Assembly: GCA_008729055.1 (NCBI GenBank)
Contig: SDUX01000007.1
Coordinates: 5,253,009 to 5,317,008 of the forward strand
Source of the DNA: Pyropia haitanensis
Lineage: Eukaryota; Rhodophyta; Bangiophyceae; Bangiales; Bangiaceae
Length of the DNA: 64,000 nucleotides
Direction: 5' to 3'
The first letter of the stretch is position 1. Every line of letters begins with the position of its first letter. Below, one piece after another: positions 11,763 to 23,284 of this stretch. Made by a program: the position numbers and the translations under genes. Below the pieces are notes generated by a model. That model saw only the letters and a list, made by a program, of their open reading frames with translations. It had not been told where the DNA came from and ran no database searches.

Positions 11763-12525
11763 ATACCGCTAAAACGGGGCAGGAGAGAGGGCCGTTCCAA
11801 GACTCTGATTGGTCGAAGCCTCGGCACGGACGCAGAGCTGCATGTGCGTGCCGTGCCGAGCCTTGAATACGGGCTGGGAACGGGTCGAATGGAGCCCGCA
11901 TGCGATGGTGGCAGGACCGTGCCGCGATACATCAGGTATTCCTGGGCCGTACTTGCGACCCCCCTCGCGGGTCAAACATATGACAGCTTATTCGTCACAT
12001 GCCGTCACAAGCCTGGGTACTTGAAGACCCCCCCCCCGTGCCGGCCGTGGAGGGGGCACTGTCTGCATTGCTAGCGGTGCCCTGTGCTGTGGGGACGGGA
12101 CGCTCGCCGCATCCGCCGCAGGCTAGGCGCGCGCGGTGGCGGAGACCGTTTGGAGCGCTGACTGAAGCGCGGACTGGGCACTCGCGCGGACGCACTCGCC
12201 AGCATATGTAACAGAGAATCCGCATTCGCGGGACTGGGATTATCGAATAGGGCCCTGGGGAAGGACCGCCCTGGCCGGGCTGAGCCGGTACGGAAGGGGA
12301 ACGCCAAAACGGGGGGGGGGGGGGCCGCCTGCCTGGTGCGGGGGGGGGAGGGGGGCCGAGGGGCGCAGCGGCGCCAGCCGTGGCGGGGAGAGGGGCGGGA
12401 GGCCCCGTGCCGCCACCGCCATCGCCGCCGTCGCCGCCACCGCCGCCGCCGCGGCCGCCGCCGCTACCGCCGCCGCTTGAACTGCGGCACCGACGCCGGC
12501 CGCGCGCCCGCCCCCGCCCGGCGGC

Positions 12526-12873
12526 TCATCGCCACTCCACGGCGGCGACGGAGGCGGCGACGGCGGCGGCGGCGGTGGCTGCGGCAGCGGCTCGTGGTTG
12601 CGCCGCGGCAGCAGCATGCCGGGCGGGCACGCCTGGCGCCGCCGCCGCCGCCGCTGCGGCGCCTGCTGCAGGGGGGGACATTCCCCGGCCAGCGCCGCCC
12701 GCCGCCGCGGGCGCGTCGCCGGCCGCCGCCAGGTGTCTCCCGGCGGCGGCGTCCTCCCCCCCCCCCAAGCGGGCTTCCGCCGCTTCCCCCCCCCCGTCCG
12801 CCCGAAGGACGGCAACGACGACGGGCACAAGCGACGGCACTACGTCGGAGCGGCAGCCGGCAGCCAGTCTCAT
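12526..12873 (-). CDS. Possible Ala-rich hypothetical protein
   Basis: A minus-strand frame begins at an ATG (MRLAAGCRSDVVPSLV) and reads 115 residues, the second half nearly all Ala, Pro and Gly. The first 45 residues have mixed composition, which is unlike the shadow frames nearby. Its 5' end lies about 80 bp from the left end of the TA-flanked element. No family is recognised. It could equally be random open frame in G/C-rich DNA. Confidence 0.25.
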   Translation of the reverse strand: MRLAAGCRSDVVPSLVPVVVAVLRADGGGEAAEARLGGGEDAAAGRHLAAAGDAPAAAGGAGRGMSPPAAGAAAAAAAAPGVPARHAAAAAQPRAAAAATAAAAVAASVAAVEWR

Positions 12874-12951
12874 CCGCACGGTGCACTTCGGAGGGAACAG
12901 CAGGCCGCAACTTGTTCTCATAATTTCCGATGCGGCAGCCCGCGTTAGCTA

Positions 12952-13601
12952 TGGCACGTCCGCTAAAAATGGGACACTCAGAGTTTCCTACGACAATCTT
13001 TGCCCCAGTGAACTCGCGACGTCAGGCACCCAATCAATTCTCTGAGGGACGAGCTGCGCTGATCTCCAGATCGAATGATCAGCGCCACGGGAACCTTGGG
13101 TGGTCCGATTTGGGACCGGTGTCGGTCCTTCGGACAATCGATCATCGAGACCAGTCAGATCAAGGTCGATTCCTGTTTGTCAAGCCAATGAGATGCGTCC
13201 ACGCTGCGCTGTTAGCCTCGCTACTGATTCTGTGTTCAGAAACAGGCGCCACGTTGGCCACTCGACCGCAATAGTTTCTGAAAAGAATGGCCTCCAGAGC
13301 CCTCGATAATGAGCCGGAGTGTGGCCACCCGCCCCCACGGCCTCTATTCGGGCTCCCCTAGCTCGTCTAGCAAATTGTTTCTCAAAAGTTTGACTCCACG
13401 ACTAAAAGCACACCCGAGCCGACCCCTGAGAGGCACGTCAGGCGCCCTTTGGACGTCAAATTAGGGGCAGTCGGTGTCGTGATCGCACTCGAGTTGGCCG
13501 ACCAGAGCAGAAGTTTGATTTCATGCATCGATTGCACCACTCAGATGGGATGGGAGTTTCCCAGACAAACACCGCGTGTCCCATCTTTGGCGGACGTGCC
13601 A
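12952..13601. mobile_element. 650-bp TA-flanked inverted-repeat element (MITE-like)
   Basis: The ends are 26-bp inverted repeats with two mismatches: left 12952-12977 (TGGCACGTCCGCTAAAAATG...) and right 13576-13601 (reading TGGCACGTCCGCCAAAGATG... on the minus strand). Each end abuts a TA dinucleotide (12950-12951 and 13602-13603), the target-site duplication expected of Tc1/mariner-superfamily elements. The interior is clearly AT-richer than its surroundings and has no transposase frame. A second copy was not noticed in this window, so mobility is inferred from the ends alone. Confidence 0.65.
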
Positions 13602-13603
13602 TA

Positions 13604-16600
13604 ATAAACTCTCACGGTCGTTTCGAAACTTTGTGGGGGGACCGGGCTAATCCTGGGGGGACCGGGGGGACCCCCCTCAAATGAGCATTCCAGAGGGGTG
13701 CCGGTCCCCCCACGTCGAATGAGTGTAGCTTCCGTGCCATCCGAGAGCAGAAGCACTGATAATGTGTGTGCTTCCTGAAACCGAGCTCGCGAAGCTCCGA
13801 TGCAGTGAAAAGTATAGTCGCGGAAGGGCTGGAGAGGAGGTCGCGTCCACGTCACCTCGGCACTTCCACGTTAGATCTCGAAGAGGTGCTCCTAGACGCA
13901 CAGCTCACCCCCGACCATGCCCACCCCCGAGGCCACCCGAGCCTCAGAGAGACCCATTGCGCAATGGGAGGCCCTACCCCAACCCTGACCACGCGCCTGT
14001 TGACGTGCGGGCTCTGGCCCACACCCATCTGGCTTGCCAGTGTCGTGGACGGGGACTTGGGATTGGTCGCGGCTGGCGCCCGCCTCTTGCTTTCCTCTGC
14101 GCCGCGCCCACTGTGGATGACTCAATCGGTCGTGCTCGATCCCATCTGCTCTGCGGCAGAGCACCCACGCCTGTGCAACACAGGGTGCGGGCGTGGGGGC
14201 CCCAGGATCCTTGCGACAACCGCCACCACTGTCGAGCATCCGCCACCACTGACACCCTCTCTGTCCCCCCCGCCGCGAGGAGGCGCGTGGTTGGGCGTCC
14301 GCTTCCTCAATAGCGTGGTCCCTTTGGAGACACGGCGGCCTTCCACTGCCACGCCCGGAAGAGGCGTGGCCCCTGCTGAAGAAACACGACAGGCCATCCA
14401 CTGCCGCGCTCGTATGGGAAGATGCCGTGCCGGTTGGGCGGGGCACCGGTCGAGGCGTCACCCGCCACCCTTGAGGAGCGCCCTGGTCGCGCCCGCGCCG
14501 GCCGGCACTCTTGGCTAGAGGTGGCGACCAGCAGAGGCGGGGCCCAGGCGGGGACAGCACAGATCATCTGGCGGCGGGGGTGCTCACCAGACAAGGCGGT
14601 CCTCCAGGTTGGTGGTCTGCTGTTGGCAGGTCCAGTTCAAACATGCACGCTCCCTGTCGCGCCACCCGCGCGCCGGAGACACGGCAGCCCCTTCACGCAG
14701 TCTGGAGACGCGGCGCTACCTTCACGCGGTGACCCAGCTTTGAAAAATCTTCAGATCCCATCCTGGGGAGCGGCAGATCCCATCCTCGGGAGCGGCCACT
14801 GGACCAATCTGCTAAAGCAGGTTGGCGAGACAGCTTGACGCCCTGTGAGTACACCGTCGGATAGAAAACATGAACCATTCGCTGAGCTCGTCTGCCACAT
14901 CCCCACCTCTCTCGTGCGCGCCCACACACAGGCTGGTGCTCTACGAATCCACAACAGCCGAGACTTGACCCACCGGTACATTACATCTTGAATGTGCCCT
15001 TCCGTGCTGGCCTGTACTTTTCCGCAGGCGTCGACCGCACTTGGAATGCCCCACGGGAAACAGCTGGACGAGGTGTGTGGGAGAAGCCGTCAACCGTTCC
15101 AGCCCGCCGCACACCTTTGGGCGTGGTCCGCCTGGGCACCTGCCTCGTCGATGGAGCCCGCAGCGGCAGTCGCCGCACGGGCCGCCGCCGCCCGACCCGC
15201 GGACCGCGCCCCGTCACGGCGAGCACGCGCTCTTTGAGGTGGCCCGCCCGACGCCAAGCGCGGCGCTGCGAGACGCTGTGGAAGCTCCCACGTGGGACGC
15301 TCGCTGGCGCCGTCATCAGAACGGCACGCCTCCGCACCACTCACTACCTTGCTCGACGACATCATGAACCACAAGGGTAGAGGGGCCCGGAGAGGAGGCC
15401 TCAAGGCTCTCTCCCACAGGATAGCTGACAGTCCCCAAGCACTTCCAGGCCAGCCGGCTGTAGCTCCCCTGTTTTGTAGCTCACACCACGGCCTCATAGC
15501 AGGAAAAGAGATCAGGTAGCGCGATGCAGCGTGGAGTCTGTGGAGGTGCGCCCCGAGCTGCGGAATGGGTAGGTCACGGAGGGGTGGTGCACAAAAGAGG
15601 GCCGGCAGGTGTGTTGGTGGGGACGGGCTGATTGCTATGGTGCCTCCTTTACAGACGGAGATGACTGTGCCAGACGAGCAAGTACAGTCGGGTGGCGGGC
15701 AGCATCGTCCCCGGCGAGGCGGCGAGCGGGTCCACAGCGGGCGGCCGCTCACCCTCCGCTACGGAGAATTGGGTGTGGAGCTCCGTGGACGGTCGGTACA
15801 ATTCAAAAAACAGCACACCAAAGATCACCCGCGCGCCGGCGCCACAACCCATAACACCTGGCGCTTGACATGAGAATCGGTTCGGAAGGCATCGGTGCGG
15901 TTGTGAGAGACCCTTCATTCCAATCACGAGAAGGGTGCCAAACACTAGTAGGAGCCATGGTACCTGAGCACCCAAAAAGTGCGCGTCACGCCTCGTTTCC
16001 AAGTGGGCGCCCCCCCTATTCACCCTTTTCCCCGTTTCCGCCCGCCCCCACTCGTGGATGTAAGCTGCATTGGCCAAGGCGGGTGCGCTCTGGACGGGCG
16101 CCACACCGGCGGCCGCCTATTTTGAAGCGCCCCTATCGCCCACCCGGTGGCGCGTGTGGCGGCGAGCCGTGGGGCGCGCCACCCACGGCGGTGGTCCCTC
16201 TGCCCGGCGCCGCCGGCCGCGCCGCGAGGTGGGCCGACCGCGGCCGCCGAAGGGCGCCGCTACCCCGCCTCTCCACCGCGCAACCGGCAACGAAGGTCGG
16301 TTGAGGAACGACCCTGACGGGTGCGCCTCGCCGCCAGCACGGCCAAGGGTACTTGGATGCTATGAACCCGCACCAGCGCGGGGGCCGGGGACCGGTAGGG
16401 AGAACCGGCGGCTGCGTCGACGTCCTCAGAGGGTGTGGGCCCTCAGCCGCTTCGTCCACCCCCCCCCCCCCCCCCCCCCCCCCCGCCACCGCACCCCTCG
16501 AGTGCCGGCAAGCGCACCGGCAAGTGGCCACACCTCTTCCTCTCCCCACCCGTGTGTATCGGGGCGGGCTGAACGTTGACGAGACGCCGCCGGCAAGCGA

Positions 16601-17400
16601 AGTGCTCCATCGTGGCTGCGCTCGGTCTTCCCAGCCACGAGACTCCTAGCGGCACCCGGTGAAGTCGATCACGAGACTTGAAGAGGTGCTCAAGAAAGGC
16701 GTGTCTTGCCACGGGCCCCCCCCGATGGTCCTCCGGGGTGGGCCCGTCCCCCCCCCGGGCGGCCTGGTCAGGCCACCGAGTCGGTGAGCTGCCGGGCACC
16801 TGGACCCCTGCGCTTCACCCAGCCTTGGTGGCCAGCCGCGGGCGGGCATGCGGTGGGCATGCGACGGCCAGTTTGATCAACTGTTGACGAGGGTGTGCCG
16901 GGAAGGGGGGCCCCCCGACACGGCTTGTGCGGCGTCACTGCCGCTGCCGCGGTCGGCTGCACGGGTTCCCCTTCTCCCGCTTCCTCCAGGATTCCCACCT
17001 GCCACGCCGCAATCCCACCCCCCCCTCCCCCCCCCCCCCCCCCCCCACTCCCACGTCCCTCTCTTCGTGCCCCGGGAAGGGTGGCACTGCGCTAGCCAGG
17101 CGTCCGCGGTGGCCAGTCGATCACGCAACCCACAAGACACCGGTCTCCGCCCCACGCAGCCAGTCACGTGGCGGGCACCTTGGTTCCCCTCAGGCGTCCC
17201 CCCCCCCCTGGCGCCCCCCCAGCCCCGCCCCACGTTGTCGCGACGCGTTTCCCCAGACCCGCGCCGGCGAGCCCCCGCCCTGCCCCCGCCACCGAGCTGT
17301 CGTGACTGGCGCCCGCTGCGGGCCTAGGTGCCCCGTCCGCCCGAGCAGAGGCGCGGCTGGCGAGACCCGCAGAGGCACTCGCCCGCCGCCGCCCGCGGTG
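13604..17400. other. Gene-poor region, nothing recognisable
   Basis: The sequence is mixed composition with many short open frames on both strands. Candidates (a 250-codon plus frame from 13766, a 151-codon minus frame 16104-15649 with one hydrophobic stretch, a plus frame 16070-16579) show no domain, repeat or splice support. A C run lies at about 16460-16484. Confidence 0.5.
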
Positions 17401-18700
17401 CCGACACGCGGCGTGCCACGGTGGGGGGGGGGGGGCGGCGCCTCGCGGTCGGGGGGGATGGGGGGGGGGCGCCGGGAACGGCCGCGCCACCGCCCACAGC
17501 AGACGTGGCCACGCTGTGCCAAGCGTTTTCAGGGTCAGGGTGGGGTGGCTTTTTCTGTTGGTACGGACCAAGGGCGAGAGCGGGAGGGGGGGTGGGGGGC
17601 GGGGGGGCCGGGGGGGGGGTGGGGGGGAAGGGGGGGGTGGGACCGGCCGTGGCAGACGCATGGACGCGCAAGGATCCCCCCGCTGCCCCTCCCGCTGCTG
17701 GCCGACACTGCCCCGCCGGCGGCGTCCTGCGCGCGCGCACGTGGCCCCGAGCCGCGCGCGCCGGCCGGCCGCTGCCGCGGCGGATGGCCGCCAGCCCGGC
17801 CGCCGCCGGCGGGGGGCGGCGTCGGCGTTGGCCAGCGGCCGGATCGAGGGGGGGGGGGGGGGTGTGTGGGGGGGGTGGGCGGTGGGGCGGACGTGGCTGC
17901 CCGCCCGCACCGGCGGCACCCCTCGGACGCGCGCGGCGGGTTGGCGGCGGCCACCAGCCAGCCGCTCGAACGACAGGGGCAGCGGCCGGGGGGGGGAGGA
18001 GGGGCGGGGGGGGGGGGGGGGGGGTCGGTGGGCGCACGCGCGCCGGCGCTGTCGCCAGCTCGGCGGGCGCGTGCCGGCGGCGGTGTCACCCGCCGCGTCG
18101 GCCCTTTCCCCCCTCTGGGGGGGGGGGGGGCGCCGCGCTTTTCCTCTCCTTTTTTTTTTTTTTTGCTTCTTGCCTTTGGCACACTGCCCGGGGGGGGGGG
18201 GGGGGGCGGCCGAGGGGGGGGGGGTGGGGGGGGAGGGGCCGCCCCGCCCCCACCGCGCGCCACTACGGGCCACCCATTTGGTCGGCGCTGACGTGGCGGC
18301 GGGCCGTGGCGGCGGGCCGTAGCGGCGGCGTCGGCGTGAGGGGGGGGGGGGCGGGGGGGGGGGAGACGGGAGACGCCCGCCCTCCCCAGAGGGTGGCGCG
18401 CGTCGCGGACGATGCCCCCGCTTGGCCGCCGCGCCGCCGCCGCGCGGGCCGGTCGTTTTTCTTGCCGCTCGCCCGCGAGTGGGAGGCGGGGGGGTGCCCG
18501 CCGAGGGGTGCCCGCCGCCGGGGGGGGGGGGGGGGGGGGGGAAAGGCGTGAGCCCGTCGAGAGGGGCGGCCGGGAGAAGGGGGTGCGGCGGGTGGGTGGG
18601 AACGGCTGGCACTACCCGGGGGGGGGGGGGGGGGGGGGGGGGCAGGCGGCGTCCACCGGGGGGGGGGGGGGGGGGGGGGCGGCAGGTTGGTGCTGCCGCG
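17401..18700 (+). repeat. Cluster of long G homopolymers
   Basis: The plus strand carries dozens of G runs of 8 or more, including about 25 Gs at 18618-18642 and about 22 at 18658-18679, with a T run at about 18149-18164. No gene can be read through it. The runs are candidates for G-quadruplexes and are prone to sequencing length error. Confidence 0.7.
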
Positions 18701-19071
18701 GGGGGGGCTCGGCTGGCTGCCGCGACCAAAGGCGGCGGCGGCGGCCACTGGTACATATACCGCCGCTCTGGGTTGACGACGCGGCGGGTGGCGCTCGTGG
18801 TGATTGACGGGTAGTGGTGCTGCTGATCGCATTGCCCTGGTGTTCCGTCGTGGCGACCGCCGCCCGCGCTACGCCCGTCCCCACCAGTCCACACCGGCAA
18901 CCCCCTCGTCGGAGTTGCAGTCCATCTGCTCGTCCCCGTCTCCAGCAGTTCCATCCATCCTCGCACCCCCCCCCCCCCCCCCCCCACGCCATCCCCCCCC
19001 TTCCCAAACTCTCCCCCTCGCTCCTCCTCCCGCCCCCTACCGCCGCGGCCTGCCAGCCGCGTACGCCCACC

Positions 19072-19649
19072 ATGGCCGCCCTCTTTGCCCCCGACGACAG
19101 CCTCCTCGACGGCTGCCTCGCCACCCTCGCGGTGGCGATGGAGGCGGACCCGACGCTGACGCCGCTGTGCCCCGCCCTCGACGGCGGCGGCAGCGGCGGC
19201 GGCGGCGGCGGCGGCACCGCCGCCGACCACGCGCCGGCGGCGGCAGCCGGCGCACTCGGCGCGCCCGCCGCGGCGTTGGCCACCGCCGCCACGGGCGGCG
19301 CGCACGCCCTCGACGGCTGGCCGCCGCCGCCGTCGGCGCCGTCGTCGCCCCTATCCACCACCGCCGCCGACGTGGCGGGCGCCCTCGGCTGGTGCCCGCC
19401 GCCGGCGGCGGTCGGGGCGGGCGGCCTTGGCGCGTCCCTGTGTGGCTGGGGTGGGGTGCTGGAGGACGGCCCCGCCCTGTCGGCCGTGTCGCCAGGCAGC
19501 TCCTGGGCGAGTGGCCTCGGCGCCGACGCGGATGACGAGGGCGCGTGGGCGGAGCTCGGCGTCGCCCCGGCCGTGCCGGCCGCGGCGGCCGCCTTGGCCG
19601 CCGCCCGCCACGCGTGGCCGCCGCCGTCGGCGCTGCCGCCGTCGGCGCT

Positions 19650-19710
<61 letters not shown>

Positions 19711-19925
19711 CGGGCGTCACCGCCGCCGATGCGGCGGCCGACGGCGGTCAAGGCCGAGGCGCACCCGGCCGCGGCGGTGCCATCACAGTCCCCGCTGGCG
19801 ATGGCGGTGGCCGCCTCCACCGCCACGGCGGGAGGGTGGGCGCCCGCCACCACCGACGGCGGCCGCCGCCAGGCCGGCACAGTGGGCGCGGCGCCCACCG
19901 CTCCCGTGGCGACAGCGGCGGCGAC

Positions 19926-19986
<61 letters not shown>

Positions 19987-20501
19987 GCGACGGCGGCGAG
20001 CGGCAGCGGCCGGCGGACCCCCCCGCCCAAGGTGGCAACGACGGCCAAGCCGCGGTCGTCGCGGGCGACCAAGCCCCGCGGTGCCAAGCGGGCGCCCACC
20101 GCACGGCGGACGCTCTCCCAAAAGGCCGAGGACTTTGCGCGCATCAGCGAGTCGTACGCCGCGACGGTGATGAAGCAGTCGGTCAAGAAGTTCAACAGCC
20201 CCGTGCCGTCCCGGTTTTGCCACGTCTGCGGCCGCAAGTCCGTCGCGGTGCCCGTCGCGGCGTGTGGGAACCTCCTCAACGGCACGTGCCGCAAGGTCAT
20301 TTGTGCCGTCTGCTTTGACCGGTACGGCCTCGACGCGGCGGTGCTCGCCGCGGCCATTGCTGGGGGGGGGGCCGCCGCGGGCGTGACGCCGGGCTGGAAG
20401 TGCCCGCACTGCACCGACGGGTGCCCGGATAGCGCCTCGTGCCGGACGTACAAGCGGACAAACTACCTTCGCCATCTGACACTGCGGGGTAAGCGGATGG
20501 G

Positions 20502-20549
<48 letters not shown>

Positions 20550-20810
20550 TACCACCACGTCGGGGGCGGAAGGTGACGAGGGGGGCCCCACCTCGACGAC
20601 CGCCTTTGGCTCGACGCCGGCGGTATCCGCTTTGCCGGCACCCTTGACGGTGACGGCGGCGACAGCGCCGGTGGCCGCTGCCGCCGTCGCCACCCGCACG
20701 GACACCCACGCCATGGCCTCCGTGTACGCGCCGTGGGGCCCAGACGCGGGCAGCAGCGCCGACGGCAGCAGCAGCGCCGGTGAGTGCCCGCCGCAGCCGC
20801 CGCCGCCGCC

Positions 20811-20841
<31 letters not shown>

Positions 20842-21165
20842 CCCCGCCACACCCCCGCCACCGACGTGGCGGCGGCGACGGCGGCGGCCGCGGCGGCGCT
20901 CTGGGGCAAGCCCGAGCCCTCTGCGGGGATGTTTGGAGCCGCCGCCGCGGCGGCGGCGGCGGCGGTCCCGCCTGCCGCCCCACGGGCGGCGCCGCCGCCG
21001 CCGCGTCGGCGCGTCGGCGGTGCCGTCGCGGGCGTGTCGCCGCTCGACATGCGCCTCGTGTCGCGGATGCTCGAGAATGACGGCTGGGATGGGTGCATCC
21101 CGGCGTCACCCGTGTCGCCACCTCCGCGGCGGGGGGGCGCCCACGCCCACCTGGGGCTGCTCTGA
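19072..21165 (+). CDS. CDCA7/R1-type 4CXXC zinc-finger protein
   Basis: One uninterrupted frame of 697 residues runs from an ATG in strong context (ACCATGG). Residues 1-380 are low complexity (Gly, Ala, Pro, His runs) with an acidic start (MAALFAPDDSLLDG). The conserved part is residues about 382-475. It has CHVC, further Cys at AACG and GTCRK, CAVCFDRYG, then WKCPHC and DGCPDSASC. This matches the zinc-finger domain of CDCA7/monoamine-oxidase A repressor R1 (zf-4CXXC_R1). Family members bind DNA or chromatin; CDCA7 recruits the HELLS remodeller to support DNA methylation. The tail (476-697) is again Ala/Pro-rich. The role in this alga is inferred only. A TATA-like ATATACC lies about 320 bp upstream. 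The gene is convergent with the glycosyltransferase at 23285. Confidence 0.75.
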
Positions 21166-23284
21166 CCGCCACGCGACCCGGTGTGGTGTGGACGTGTTGC
21201 GTCGCGATTTGGTGGCGTCGTTCCTCTCTCTGCGTCGTCCGCATTCCCGTTGTTTGGTCCTGTACTCTGTTTCCCTTCTCTTCTTCTTGAGCCTTCACCC
21301 CTGCGACCGATTTTTTCTTCCACTCCGCCGTCATTGCCATGTATGCGCTGCCCTATGACCAACACTCAACTATGGGAGTAACTATCCACCTCTCTGCCTG
21401 TCACTGTATCCAGCAAGCAACCAATGGCCCCACGTGCCTCGAACGCAACACTCCGTGGATCACCCCGACGTCAGCGCCGCGCGCACGCGCCACCGACAAC
21501 TGCGAGCGGTGCCTCTCGCTCAGCCACACAAACACAACTGGGCGACCAGCCGCGCGGTGGACAGGATCTTGGCACGCTTCCCGTCCGGCAGCGCGTTTTT
21601 TCTGTTTGATCGTCCCAGGCGGGCCACGTCCGTGACGGGGCGATTCCTCTCGGCCGCTGCCCTAGCAGGCACCGTCGTGACGTGTCCCGACCACAGAGCG
21701 GGTCGGCAGCCGATGCCGGCAGATCCGCCGCCGCCGCGGCCACGCCGGGCGCGGCCACGCCGTCGGGACGCGGCGGCTACGCGCCCCGATTGGTGGGTTT
21801 GCGAGTCCCTTGCACCACCATATCCGCCCCGCGCCCCCGAGTGGGTGGGTCCCGTATGGCCACTCTGCACTGCCCTCCCCCCCACAGGTACACAGCCCAG
21901 TCAGCGTCAAACTCCCCCCCACAGTGTCCAAGATCAGCCCCACCCCCCCCCCCCGCACGCTTCCCCACCCGTTGCCCGCCGTAGATTGTACGCAGCCCGT
22001 CTGGCACACGGCGAAAGGCGCATGCGCGACGGTCGCGCCCCCTGCGAGAGGCCCCCAGCCCGGATGCCCAGTATAGCCCTCAGGCGCTGGCGCCGCCGCC
22101 ACCGCCGTACCGGCTGCCGCCACCGACGCCGCCGCAGCCCCCCCAGGCGGCCGACTCGCCGTCGTGGCGGAGCAACGCTGCCATCCTTGACGCCTATATC
22201 GGCCACAAGGCGGTGATCCTGAGGCGCCCTCGCAAGAGCCACCCCTCTCCCCCACCACCCTGCCACGGCCAAGACGCACTGCAATGTGCCGCTTGCCATC
22301 AATTTGGATGGCCATGAGCGGCCGTCATCAACACCCTGTCGTGGCCTTGCGTCCGTGTGAAGTACTCCCTCCCTCACCCCCTTTTGGGATGCTCCGCGGT
22401 GACGTCACAAGCACGTCCACACCAACTGGTTGGGGGTGGGGGCGACGGCGGCGGGGCGGAGAGAGGGGGGGAGGAGGGCAGTCCCGCGTCGGTGTGACGG
22501 ATGGCAACGCGGCGGGAATCATGAGCCCCCGTGGCAAGGCAGCCGCTCTCGCTCAAGGACGGGACCCAGTTCGGAAGCCCAGGCTCGTCAGTCCCGTGAC
22601 GAGAAGGACACCTCACGCCCACGGTCCCAGTCGGTGTGGTCGCGGCGAGGGGGCACAGTCAGCAGTGGCATCCGCCGGCTTCTGGATGAAGAGCCGCGGC
22701 AGAAAGACAACAAGAACTATCACGGTGCCGTGTAAGATAGGAACCAGGAGACGGCCAGGTGGGTCACGGTGCTGCTTCGGCCACACTGCCGGGCACCATC
22801 CCGTGCGGGGCCGTGCGGCCCTGTCCCTCGAGGTAGCTCGTCGAGCAGGAAATCGATCGGGGAGAGGCCGTTCCCACGCCTGCTTCAGAGGCGGCGAAGT
22901 ATGTACGCAGTCATTCGCCACGCGCGGCCAATGTGTGCGTGCCTCTTTGGCCAGGAAATGGTTAACGTGATTTTACGTTTTTTTTTTCAGGCGGCTCGCT
23001 CATTGGTTACAGGCACAAAAAACCTGGCAAACTCATGCGCCGAGAGCCACTTGATCGTGCTGGTGCGGTGCGAGGCTGAAAGATCGGATGGAACCTTCAG
23101 GCTCTCTCGGTCTCTCCTACCCACAGGCGCAGTCGCCTGCGAGGTCATTTCTAATGCGCCGAACACTGTCGAAAACCGAGCGCCGTTTGCCAGCCAGATG
23201 GCTGTGCCCGCGTCTGTAGGCAGTTCACCCGGAGGGGAAAGCCGCCGTGTACTCCTCGGCGGGTGGACCTGGACTCGGGAGCCT
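21166..23284. other. Intergenic, one unexplained open stretch
   Basis: A T/C-rich 3' flank of the zinc-finger gene is followed by mixed sequence. A plus frame without ATG, about 21990-22315, reads YSPQALAPPPPPYRLPPP and then AILDAYIGHKAVILRR, which is more protein-like than its surroundings. A C-run tract ending CCCACAG at about 21890 could be a splice acceptor. No partner exon was found. Confidence 0.4.

Noticed and set aside
13766..14518. 250-codon plus frame
   Set aside because: Mixed composition but no domain, no splice sites and no homology-like blocks; a chance frame in moderate G+C DNA.
15649..16104. 151-codon minus frame with a hydrophobic stretch (VPWLLLVFGTLLVIG)
   Set aside because: A single hydrophobic segment is weak evidence; the rest reads like non-coding sequence and no family fits.
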